Virus record (IMG/VR): IMGVR_UViG_3300025785_001156
Span: 1 to 21,695 of that record
Length of the DNA stretch: 21,695 bases
DNA from: a virus
Strand: one strand, 5' to 3'
A program made the translations under genes and the position numbers. Positions 7,199 to 14,305 of this stretch are shown here, one piece after another (position 1 is the stretch's first letter; every line of letters starts with the position of its first letter). The notes beneath the pieces are model-generated. The model did not search any database. It worked only from the letters and a program-made list of their open reading frames with translations, and was not told where the DNA came from.

Positions 7199-8262
7199 GA
7201 GATTTTTGGCATACCGTGCCAAAATTCAGTATCTGGTAATCCTGATACAGACTTGAGCTGAGCCATGGCATCTGCATACAGATCGGAATCTTTGTGGTAC
7301 ACATCGATCTGGGCAAACTGATCCGTTGTGAATGTGCCCCAGTTGACTATGCGTTGGAACTGGACCGAATCGCAACCAAAGCCCTTGCTGAGATCATAAA
7401 AATCTCGCATCTCTTTGTAGTTGGCACGCTGTACTACCATACGAGCATTGAACTGCATTCCGTTTTGTGCCTTCTTGTCCTGTAGCCAGCGCATGGCCTG
7501 CATGATGTTGCTCCAGGCGCCACCACGTCTGAGTTGTTCATATGTTTCAGCTGTGGCGGCATCATAAGATATGGTTATCTTTTTTACATGACCCTGCATG
7601 TCGCCCATCCTGTGCCAACGATCCTCGCATAGTAAACCATTTGACAAGATATCTAGCTCTAGATTTGGAAAATCTTTACTGGGAATATTGGCCAAAAAAT
7701 CTAACAAAAATGCACTGGCAAAAAGATCACCGCCAGTGTCCAGGGTCAATACGATGCGCTGGTCAGTGGGTGTACCAAAAAGATTGCGAGCCACTATGGC
7801 CGATAGTTGTGTTTGGCGTTCCTTGGTCTCGTAATCGTTTTTGAGCACTGTATGTCTGCAACTGGGGCACCAGAGATTGCAGGTGCGATCCATGGACAAG
7901 GTAATATAGTGTGGCACCAGGAATCTAGCAGGATCCTCTACTGCCCAGGCTACCTCGGGCGACAGGTTTTCAACAGTGTTGAGACCATTGGTTCTCAGTA
8001 TGCCGCACTTGTCTGGATCGCAGTAGATATATGTGCCATCTATGATGCTTTGCCGTATGCTTTGGGCCATGCTCCCGGCCAAGAGGTCAGCCAGGTTGTT
8101 ATCAAATATGTTGCCAATACGGGTAGGTTGCCAGGTAGAACAACCACAGATACCCACAAAGCCGTCGGCATCCACATTGATCTGCACAAATGGACTGAGA
8201 CAGTATTTTCCCTTGAGGTCCTGCGCAGGAAAGGTAGTAATTGGAATGATTTTTTTCAGCAT
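7195..8262 (-). CDS. Radical SAM protein with N-terminal SPASM-like Cys cluster
   Basis: The protein has 355 residues. The radical-SAM cluster motif is CNLWCPSC (C128, C132, C135; CxxxCxxC), which binds the [4Fe-4S] that cleaves S-adenosylmethionine. Downstream strands include LTLDTGGDLFAS and ITISYDAAT, as in the partial TIM barrel. Before it, residues 21-86 carry C21, C39, C41, C81 and C86, in a context (CLSPFVQINVDADGFVGICGC) like SPASM auxiliary-cluster domains that bind extra Fe-S clusters. SPASM normally follows the radical-SAM core, so here the order is reversed. The substrate is unknown; peptides or sugar-linked molecules are typical. The ATG at 8262 directly follows the stop of the acyltransferase-like gene, so the two form an operon under the late promoter at 8883-8890. 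Confidence 0.85.
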   Translation of the reverse strand: MLKKIIPITTFPAQDLKGKYCLSPFVQINVDADGFVGICGCSTWQPTRIGNIFDNNLADLLAGSMAQSIRQSIIDGTYIYCDPDKCGILRTNGLNTVENLSPEVAWAVEDPARFLVPHYITLSMDRTCNLWCPSCRHTVLKNDYETKERQTQLSAIVARNLFGTPTDQRIVLTLDTGGDLFASAFLLDFLANIPSKDFPNLELDILSNGLLCEDRWHRMGDMQGHVKKITISYDAATAETYEQLRRGGAWSNIMQAMRWLQDKKAQNGMQFNARMVVQRANYKEMRDFYDLSKGFGCDSVQFQRIVNWGTFTTDQFAQIDVYHKDSDLYADAMAQLKSVSGLPDTEFWHGMPKIS

Positions 8263-8847
8263 CTATGTGATCTTTCTAGCTCGCCGACCAGCATATCGTC
8301 CTGGCTGATCCACATCACATATGACATTGCTGAATGCCTGTACCTGGACTGAATCAGCCACCTGAACCTGATTGGTCACTGTTGATCTTAGATTAAAAAC
8401 ACAGTGATCCCCTACTTGACTCTTGCCTGTGACGATCACCGACGGTCGCAACACACAGTTGCGACCAATCTGTGCATGATGTCCGATCATGCTGTAGGCC
8501 GCCAGGACACAGTGACGTCCCACTGTAGCCGCTAGGCCTATGTTGCAGAATGGAAAAACAAAAGTGCCGCCACCAATGGTTGTTTGATCGGCTATCACGG
8601 CAGAGTCATGTATTACTGTGACCAGATCCTGTTGATCTATCTGATCAATGATAGCCCGACGTTCTGGAAAATCTACATTTAACGATACTATGTACTGGAA
8701 TTGCGATGGATCCGCCAAGACACAAAACTGCTCAGGTGTCATGACCTGGCAGGCGTGAGTGCGCTGTATCTCTGCAACAAATTCCTGTGTTAGAGATGAC
8801 TCAGCATAGCCAATGACGCGGATGGGTTTGTTGTTGCCAATGATCAA
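8263..8847 (-). CDS. NeuD-like hexapeptide-repeat acyltransferase
   Basis: The protein has 194 residues. Residues about 1-75 form an alpha/beta N-terminal part like the nucleotide-sugar-binding domain of sialic-acid O-acetyltransferase NeuD/PglD relatives (RVIGYAESSLTQEF at the start). From about residue 80, imperfect hexapeptide repeats follow: VIADQT-TIGGGT-FVFPFC-NIGLAA-TVGRHC-VLAAYS-MIGHHA-QIGRNC-VLRPSV, and so on. These build a left-handed beta-helix that works as a trimer with acetyl-CoA at the subunit interface. The likely role is acylation of a sugar or sugar nucleotide; the target is unknown. The start is TTG 8847-8845 with GTGAG upstream; no ATG or GTG is in frame nearby. A perfect late promoter lies 35 bases upstream. 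Confidence 0.83.
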   Translation of the reverse strand: MIIGNNKPIRVIGYAESSLTQEFVAEIQRTHACQVMTPEQFCVLADPSQFQYIVSLNVDFPERRAIIDQIDQQDLVTVIHDSAVIADQTTIGGGTFVFPFCNIGLAATVGRHCVLAAYSMIGHHAQIGRNCVLRPSVIVTGKSQVGDHCVFNLRSTVTNQVQVADSVQVQAFSNVICDVDQPGRYAGRRARKIT

Positions 8848-8882
8848 GTAGTGCTCACTTTGGTTTGAATAGGTAGCGAATC

Positions 8883-8890
8883 TATTTATA
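8883..8890 (-). promoter_or_regulatory. T4-type late promoter, exact TATAAATA
   Basis: The minus strand reads TATAAATA, a perfect match to the T4 late promoter (gp55-dependent). It lies in a 90-bp intergenic gap, 35 bases before the TTG start of the acyltransferase-like gene. Transcription would start about 11-13 bases downstream. Confidence 0.8.
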
Positions 8891-8893
8891 ACC

Positions 8894-8933
8894 CGGCAGC
8901 AGCCGCCGACACGTAACCCTAGCGGTCCTAAGG
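8894..8933 (-). other. Two tandem hairpins between the GIY-YIG fusion gene and the late promoter
   Basis: Reading the minus strand, CCTTAG-GACCG-CTAGGG (8933-8917) pairs over 6 bp with one wobble, and CGGCGG-CTG-CTGCCG (8908-8894) over 6 bp with one wobble and a 3-base loop. They follow directly after the GIY-YIG fusion stop (8938) and precede the late promoter. Neither has a U-run, so they are not standard intrinsic terminators; they could slow read-through or protect a 3' end. Confidence 0.4.
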
Positions 8934-8934
8934 T
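8913..8934 (+). other. Segment matching conserved 23S rRNA (I-CeuI target region) at 19 of 22 bases
   Basis: The plus strand reads GTAAC, then CC, TA, G, then CGGTCCTAAGGT. From memory, bacterial 23S rRNA near E. coli position 1930 reads GTAAC, TA, TA, A, CGGTCCTAAGGT; the two agree at 19 of 22 positions, including 12 contiguous bases. That region is the I-CeuI homing site. Local transcription runs the other way, so the phage RNA would be antisense to 23S rRNA. It is far too short to be an rRNA gene. Confidence 0.5.
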
Positions 8935-8937
8935 GTG

Positions 8938-10014
8938 TTATTTGACGCCTATGGTCATGAAGCGTCGATATTTGGTTTCAGGATCTCGTAACTGTATAGC
9001 ACCGCGATACAGCACTTCACTTAAGGGATACCTGCGTTGTATATCCTGTGAATCGTTATATTTAACTCCAGGGTCATTGTCTCGGGCCTGCATGGCCACC
9101 AAGGTTCCGGCTGGTATGTGTTCAAACCACTCGGCTTCGGACATTTCGGTCAGGCTGGTATTAATCACGACCCCTGCATCGCCTAACTGTTGATAATCCA
9201 GTTGGTTCGCATCTTTTAGCATGTATTCTGTGTTGTCTATTCCTGCCAGGTCCAGTATCTGTTCACTGGTCTTCAACATTTCAGGATCAATTTCCACATT
9301 GATGATCAGGTCTGCCTGGACCGTGGGCTGTAGCTTCATGTACAAGGCCAGATTTCCGTACCAGGATCCTAACACATACATGGTGGAGTAGTGGCGTTGA
9401 ATTTTTTCTAATTCTTGTAAGAGCCAGACCTTGCTAGCAATCAAGTCGCGAGTAAAGCTGCCAGCCAGGCTATAGCCGCTGCTTTCGGTCACGGGTGTTC
9501 GTGGTTGTGGATAGCGGGTGGCGCTGGGACGGTCCGATTGATGCTGATAGTTGCAGGCAGGATTCAGTACAGAAACTATGCGGTCTTCTATGTCGCCCAG
9601 TTTGCGTTTGAATGTTACAGCATCGTCTCCGGCATCTGGTGGTATAGGAAAAAATCTAAGTGTTATGTCTTTGAGATCGTCCATGCCATAACCAGCGGCA
9701 AAAAACTTCTGACTAAACTGTTGCCAGTTTCGCATCTGTGTGGCGCTGGTACATTGATCCAACAGTTTTTGTATGTGCTTGTACCAGCGCTCGCGGAAAT
9801 TGTTTTTGCTGGCTATGCCCACATAGAAATAACCCCAGTCAGGATGAGACCATGCATAGATGCCACTTTGTAAAACTTCAGGTGGTAGATTTTGTTTCTT
9901 TTTGAAACGTATTTTTAAACCCGGTTGTCCTGGAACCTTTTGCTGTACAACATCAAATATGCTGAAAAAGGGATATCGCACACTGCGACCCAGTTGTATT
10001 TCATTGAGCTTCAT
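8938..10014 (-). CDS. GIY-YIG nuclease-like domain fused to a SAM-fold domain
   Basis: The protein has 358 residues in two parts. Residues about 45-156 carry GIYAW (51-55), YFYVG (62-66), FRERWYKH (73-80), and IED...LNPACN with E143 and N151: the order and residues (Y, Y, R, E, N) of a GIY-YIG endonuclease. After a proline- and serine-rich linker (about 158-190), the C-terminal part reads MYVLGSWYGNLALY, VEIDPEMLKTSEQIL, MLKDANQLDY and GAGTLVAMQARDN-like strands, as in a class I SAM-binding fold, but without the classic GxGxG and with no clear catalytic motif. This suggests a nuclease coupled to a sensor or methyltransferase-like domain. The ATG overlaps the micro-ORF stop (ATGA). No intron is seen, so a free-standing homing or restriction-like role is open. 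Confidence 0.75.
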   Translation of the reverse strand: MKLNEIQLGRSVRYPFFSIFDVVQQKVPGQPGLKIRFKKKQNLPPEVLQSGIYAWSHPDWGYFYVGIASKNNFRERWYKHIQKLLDQCTSATQMRNWQQFSQKFFAAGYGMDDLKDITLRFFPIPPDAGDDAVTFKRKLGDIEDRIVSVLNPACNYQHQSDRPSATRYPQPRTPVTESSGYSLAGSFTRDLIASKVWLLQELEKIQRHYSTMYVLGSWYGNLALYMKLQPTVQADLIINVEIDPEMLKTSEQILDLAGIDNTEYMLKDANQLDYQQLGDAGVVINTSLTEMSEAEWFEHIPAGTLVAMQARDNDPGVKYNDSQDIQRRYPLSEVLYRGAIQLRDPETKYRRFMTIGVK

Positions 10015-10082
10015 ACCGGTGCGTAGGGATTTTTTGGTGTATCTAAGCCGTCGTCTTCAGGCCATACAGGGTAGTACATCAT
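10011..10082 (-). CDS. 23-codon micro-ORF coupled on both sides
   Basis: A 23-residue frame, starting MMYYPVWPED and ending NPYAPV, exactly fills the gap between the deaminase-like gene and the GIY-YIG fusion. Its ATG ATG (10082-10077) overlaps the deaminase stop (ATGATG), and its TGA (10013-10011) overlaps the next ATG (ATGA). GGA lies a few bases before the start. The peptide is acidic, rich in Tyr and Pro, and has no membrane segment. Both junctions use the overlap style of the rest of the operon, so it is probably translated, if only to couple its neighbours. The second ATG could be the true start (22 residues). No homologue recognised. Confidence 0.6.
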   Translation of the reverse strand: MMYYPVWPEDDGLDTPKNPYAPV

Positions 10083-10717
10083 TTTCCATCCACTTGTAGT
10101 TGACTGCCCTTGTTGAAGCTGGGGCTAAATGGGCTCTGCGCCACACGGCCGCCCTTGCTTTGGCTCCAGGCATACCCAGCACGATGACCCGAGCAGTCTT
10201 TGGTACAAGGACTACCCAAGAAGCTGAGTTCATTTAGTTCATCCTTGAGCCAGGTAGCGGCAAATGCCGCACACAGTCCTTGGATTTTTTTATTACTGGT
10301 AATTTCTAAATGATAAGTTTTATCGCCACCCCATGTTTGTTGGCTTGGATCTCTATAGCCAGCATATACTTTATGCACTGGAGTTGAACTTATTAGATCT
10401 TTGCAACTGTCTCCCAAACGCTCGGGCATGGGTTCGGTGCAAGGACTACAGGTAGTGAGTATGATACTGCCTTCGGGTATTTCTCCAAAACGTTCGCGAT
10501 AGGCATCAATGGCCGCACGTTCACCATGCACATCACCAGCATCTGTTTGATAATTCAAGGCGGCAACACAGCGATTATCAGGATCTAATACAGCCGCAGC
10601 CACCATGCCATATAGATCAGGATCTCGTTGTTGTCCTGCAATAACCAATTCGCACAGACGCACCAGGATACTGTCCAGTTTGTTGTAGTTCTTTATTTTG
10701 AAGTCGCTGATTTTCAT
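10079..10717 (-). CDS. Deaminase-like zinc protein with a C-terminal Cys/His module
   Basis: The protein has 212 residues. VHGERAAI (H64, E66) followed by TTCSPC (C90, C93) and C105 has the layout of the cytidine-deaminase superfamily: H-x-E for zinc and proton transfer, then PC...C. The PC-to-second-Cys spacing is long (C93 to C105) compared with the usual PCxxC, so either C90/C93 or C93/C105 could complete the site. Residues about 165-205 form a second module, FLGSPCTKDCSGHRAGYAW (C171, C175, H178), followed by a Ser/Pro-rich tail. The substrate is unknown; it could act on a nucleotide, nucleic acid or other base. The start ATG (10717) overlaps the stop of the 1192-residue gene (ATGA), so it shares its late promoter. 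Confidence 0.7.
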   Translation of the reverse strand: MKISDFKIKNYNKLDSILVRLCELVIAGQQRDPDLYGMVAAAVLDPDNRCVAALNYQTDAGDVHGERAAIDAYRERFGEIPEGSIILTTCSPCTEPMPERLGDSCKDLISSTPVHKVYAGYRDPSQQTWGGDKTYHLEITSNKKIQGLCAAFAATWLKDELNELSFLGSPCTKDCSGHRAGYAWSQSKGGRVAQSPFSPSFNKGSQLQVDGK

Positions 10718-13700
10718 TCAGCACCAAGTATCTGTTTAACTTCGTGTACCCACCCTGACACGTCGCTAGTGCCAATTTCATCTACATCGCCGATGTTGTA
10801 GGCCACTTCTTCCACGGCCTGCATGACCTTGTCGGGTCCAAACTGCTTGAGCAGATCAGTATGTGCTATCATGATTCTGCGCAGGATGGCCTGCTCGGCT
10901 GGTGCACTGGCCGTGTCCTCGCCTAGTTCTTGATAACCGTAACCGCGTCCTGGTATCTTCATACGACTGAGACTTACTACACCTGGTTCCTGGTCAGCAC
11001 CGTACAGGTCATCTTCCAGGGCTTTTACACGTTGAGCTATGGTTTTTTGGAAACTGCCCAGCTTTGGAACACCTTTGAAAGTGAAACGATCTAGTTCCTG
11101 TCCACGCTTGCTGATCACTACTGTTTTGCTAACCGGATCATATTCTACCACAAAGCCCTGTGTGACCATCTTGGCTGGGATCTCAGTAGAAGCTTCGGCC
11201 AACCAAGGTTCCTTGGCGTCATCCTCATCGCCGTAGCCAGCACGCACACGATCAAGACCTTTTTGTATGTGTGAAGCTGGTGCTGGCCGCTTTTCGATTC
11301 GAGCTGTTGGCTGAGCTTTATGGGCCGCTTGCACCAAACGGTCAGCCATGTCAGCAAACAGTGGACTAGTAGCTTTGCCATTTATAGTAACAATGTACTT
11401 TTGTGGCTCGCGCATTTCGTCCATCGACTTGGGCTTTTTGTGATGTTTCTTCATGTTGATGGCAATGGCAGCCTGCTGTGCGGCGTTGGCAGCTTCATTA
11501 GTTTGCGGTTCTTTGGTCAATGCCTGGTTAGCTTTGATAAATGTCGAAGGCTTGGGAGGATTTTTAGTAACATAGTTTGTGACCACATCGTCATTGTTGA
11601 CAACTGTCACTAGATATTCACCTTGTTTGTTGGGTCCTTGGACTGACGCAACCTGGAAATCATACTCATCGGGGATGGCCACACCATTTTTTTCACCAGA
11701 TCGAGTGGTTGCCTGAGATGCCACTTTAACATTGCGTGGAGTGTTAAGTTGATGCCAACTTGGATCATCTGGACTGGTTACCTGTGCCATTGGCGTTTGA
11801 AATTGTTTTTGAGCGGCCTGTTGTAAAGCACCGGCGTCAGGATTCTGTGCTCCGGCACTGCCGGCGGCCAAGGCACCTGCTACAGCAGCACCTGCCAGGC
11901 GACTCTTGATACCTTCATCCATGATGGGCATAAGGGTGATCTTGTCAGCCTTTGCTTTGTCCTCAGGTTTTCCAGACTTGTATAACTTCTTCTTCCAGTT
12001 GTCGTGGTAGCGACGAGCCTCATCATAAAAGTCAAACTGTTTAACAGGTCGACCGGCTAGGCACACAGCATATGGTTCCGGCTTTTTGAAGTCTTGATAA
12101 CCTTCATGCACCACTGGTTTAATGCTGGTTATGTGGCCATTGACTCTACGTGCAAACTCACGAGCTTCGGTTTCGTTGTTGAAGATACGTGCTGGCAAGA
12201 GATCATACTGATCGGTCTTTCTGTTGGGTACCTGCATGGTAACTTCCACTGGCTCCAAGGACGCGGCAGTGCGCACGGTCCGAGGTTGTCCCATCATGCG
12301 CCGCATGCCTTGCTGGGTGTTGACTGGTTTGCGCTTGATCATGCGTCCGGTACGATCAAAGCGAGGTTTGGCCACAGCCGAGTCGAGATCATCGTCGGGT
12401 AGACCCATTATGTCTACCGGTGCCTGTACCTTGGGCAGGCCACCTGGATGTTGCTTGCGCCACTCCTGTTTGGTCATGCCATAGGCCTTTTCAAATTCTG
12501 TTGCAGACATCTGTTCTAGGTCTTGACGTGCAATATCCAGTTCGCTCATGGCACCTTCGTGGAACTGCAACTGATCTTGCGACCCTTGTGCAGCCAAGGC
12601 CTGTTGTGCGGCCAAGGCCTGTGCTGGACTTACCTTGGCTCCTTTGTCACTCACGGGTTTACGATATCTTGCCCCAGTTTTGCCTACAATTTTATCTAGC
12701 ATGTCTTGAGTCTTCTCTACATCAGATTTGTTAGCAGTTTTAGTTGCGCTAAACTTGGGTGAACCCGGCATGGCAGTCAAGCCGCCGGTGGCAGGACCTG
12801 TGCCTTTGCCCTTGAACGGAGTTTCATCGTTGGACGACTGCGTAGCCTGGCGATCAGCAGTGGCCTTGCGTTCAGCATCGGCTGCCGCTGCGGCCGTATC
12901 CTTGTTGGTTTTTCTTGTCTCGGCACCCTTGGCTGAAGCGGCCTTTTGTTTTTGTATCTTGGCATCACGTTCTTTTTCCAAGGCCGCTATACGATCTCTG
13001 AGATCATCCTGTTGGGCCGGAGTACGGAGAGTCATCATGAGTTCCAGTTGCTGTATCTGTTTTTCTAGTCGTGCTATCTCTTCAGCTGACTTGTTGTCTA
13101 CTGGCTGTTCTGCAGGCTGAGCCTGACCAGTATATGCAGGCTGAGGCGCAGTGGCCGGAGCTGTTGCAGGCTGTGTTGTTTTTTGTTTGGCCGGGGTCTG
13201 CACCGCAGACATGGCCTGTTGCACACGACGATTCAGTGCGGTGATCTGTTGCTTCTGTGATTTGATCTCGGCGCTTTGTTCTTGATTGGCCTGATGCACC
13301 TGGGTCAACTGTTCTTGTTGACGTGTAAGTTCGGCCTGTTGCTGTGCTATCTCCTGCTCTGTTCTAGCAGACTGATCCATTTCATCACGCACCAAGGCTT
13401 CGATATCGCTACGGGCAGCAGGTTGGCGCCCACGTATCTTGCGCAGTTCACGTGCCACCACAGGATCACGTGCTGTTGTGCCTGTTAGATCCGGTTCTTC
13501 AGGATTTTTTTTTTGACCGCGGGCTTCGCCCATAGGCTCGGCAGTGTTAGTTGGCGTTGGTTCAACTCTGGGTTGTAGATTCAAACCTGGCTGTGCATTT
13601 TTCTTTTGCTTGGGCGGAACCTTGTAGCGTTTGAGCTGACTGGCCCAGCGCATGAAGGTATCAAAGTCCTTGAACTTTTGTTCCACATAAGCAGTTCGCT

Positions 13701-14292
13701 TGGTAGGTGACACCTGACCCAGGGTCACAATGGCATTCCACATCTGTGGTCTTGTCAAGGTAGCCTGGCGACCATCTGGAAATGGCAAAGTGATATAGTC
13801 TAATTCGTCCTTCCAGGCTCCAACTATCAAGTTAAAAATATCTTGTGCCACAGTTGATTTGGAACCTTGTTCCTCAATCTCGTTACGATTGCCAATGTTC
13901 TTGTTCAAATTGCGCGGATCACTCAAGGTATCAGGACGTGGTGCCTTGACCTGACCGGGTGTGAGTGGTTGTTGTCCTTGCTGTTTACGCAAGTATGCAG
14001 GAACATCTTCGGGACGTGGTCCTGCTTCGCCCAGTGTGCCATAGCCCATACACTCTTCTTGCGGAGCAGGTTGACGACCGTTGATGATGTCAATGCGTTT
14101 TTGTACCAGATCCTCGTACTCTTTTTCCAACTGCTGTACCTGCATGGGTCTCAGTTTGCCAGCACGCAACTGGGTACGTATCTCAGCGGCACGCAGGCTC
14201 AAAGGTTCGATCAGACGTGCTGTCAAATTATCCACTGCACCTTCCTGCAGTTCGCGTTCATGACGTGTATTGAATAAGTCTAAGGTTAACAT
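10714..14292 (-). CDS. Large modular low-complexity protein, probably virion-associated
   Basis: The protein has 1192 residues and no recognised enzyme domain. N-terminal RELQEGAVDNL is followed by helices (to about 80), a globular stretch (about 145-240), a long Gln/Glu/Ala-rich coiled coil (about 290-480, with KQQITALNRRVQQ) and Ala/Lys/Thr/Pro-rich linkers. There are then several short folded modules, an internal hydrophobic segment SRLAGAAVAGALAAGSAGA near 795-813, and a C-terminal module ending VHEVKQILGAE. Modules are bounded by short (L/V/I/M)xE sites: LQE-GA, LGE-AG, MDE-GI, LAE-AS, LGE-DT. These resemble the (L/I)xE sites cut by the T4 head protease. An exact late promoter 36 bases upstream supports a late, structural or packaged role. 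The ATG at 14292 has AAAGA upstream. A tail or head-core protein is an alternative. Confidence 0.8.
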   Translation of the reverse strand: MLTLDLFNTRHERELQEGAVDNLTARLIEPLSLRAAEIRTQLRAGKLRPMQVQQLEKEYEDLVQKRIDIINGRQPAPQEECMGYGTLGEAGPRPEDVPAYLRKQQGQQPLTPGQVKAPRPDTLSDPRNLNKNIGNRNEIEEQGSKSTVAQDIFNLIVGAWKDELDYITLPFPDGRQATLTRPQMWNAIVTLGQVSPTKRTAYVEQKFKDFDTFMRWASQLKRYKVPPKQKKNAQPGLNLQPRVEPTPTNTAEPMGEARGQKKNPEEPDLTGTTARDPVVARELRKIRGRQPAARSDIEALVRDEMDQSARTEQEIAQQQAELTRQQEQLTQVHQANQEQSAEIKSQKQQITALNRRVQQAMSAVQTPAKQKTTQPATAPATAPQPAYTGQAQPAEQPVDNKSAEEIARLEKQIQQLELMMTLRTPAQQDDLRDRIAALEKERDAKIQKQKAASAKGAETRKTNKDTAAAAADAERKATADRQATQSSNDETPFKGKGTGPATGGLTAMPGSPKFSATKTANKSDVEKTQDMLDKIVGKTGARYRKPVSDKGAKVSPAQALAAQQALAAQGSQDQLQFHEGAMSELDIARQDLEQMSATEFEKAYGMTKQEWRKQHPGGLPKVQAPVDIMGLPDDDLDSAVAKPRFDRTGRMIKRKPVNTQQGMRRMMGQPRTVRTAASLEPVEVTMQVPNRKTDQYDLLPARIFNNETEAREFARRVNGHITSIKPVVHEGYQDFKKPEPYAVCLAGRPVKQFDFYDEARRYHDNWKKKLYKSGKPEDKAKADKITLMPIMDEGIKSRLAGAAVAGALAAGSAGAQNPDAGALQQAAQKQFQTPMAQVTSPDDPSWHQLNTPRNVKVASQATTRSGEKNGVAIPDEYDFQVASVQGPNKQGEYLVTVVNNDDVVTNYVTKNPPKPSTFIKANQALTKEPQTNEAANAAQQAAIAINMKKHHKKPKSMDEMREPQKYIVTINGKATSPLFADMADRLVQAAHKAQPTARIEKRPAPASHIQKGLDRVRAGYGDEDDAKEPWLAEASTEIPAKMVTQGFVVEYDPVSKTVVISKRGQELDRFTFKGVPKLGSFQKTIAQRVKALEDDLYGADQEPGVVSLSRMKIPGRGYGYQELGEDTASAPAEQAILRRIMIAHTDLLKQFGPDKVMQAVEEVAYNIGDVDEIGTSDVSGWVHEVKQILGAE

Positions 14293-14305
14293 GTTATCTT
14301 TCTTT

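Noticed and set aside
7149-7316. 56-residue extension of the dsbA-like frame
   Set aside because: It overlaps the radical-SAM gene and lacks an RBS; ATG 7148 has AAAGGAG and its own promoter.
8894-8933. Hairpins as a classic Rho-independent terminator
   Set aside because: There is no U-run after either stem, and a late promoter follows directly.
8913-8934. A real 23S rRNA gene or intron insertion
   Set aside because: Only 22 bases are similar; flanking sequence does not continue the rRNA match and no intron or LAGLIDADG frame is present.
9052-9066. TTAAATATA inside the GIY-YIG fusion gene as a late promoter
   Set aside because: Two mismatches at the start of the consensus and no start codon at a suitable distance downstream.
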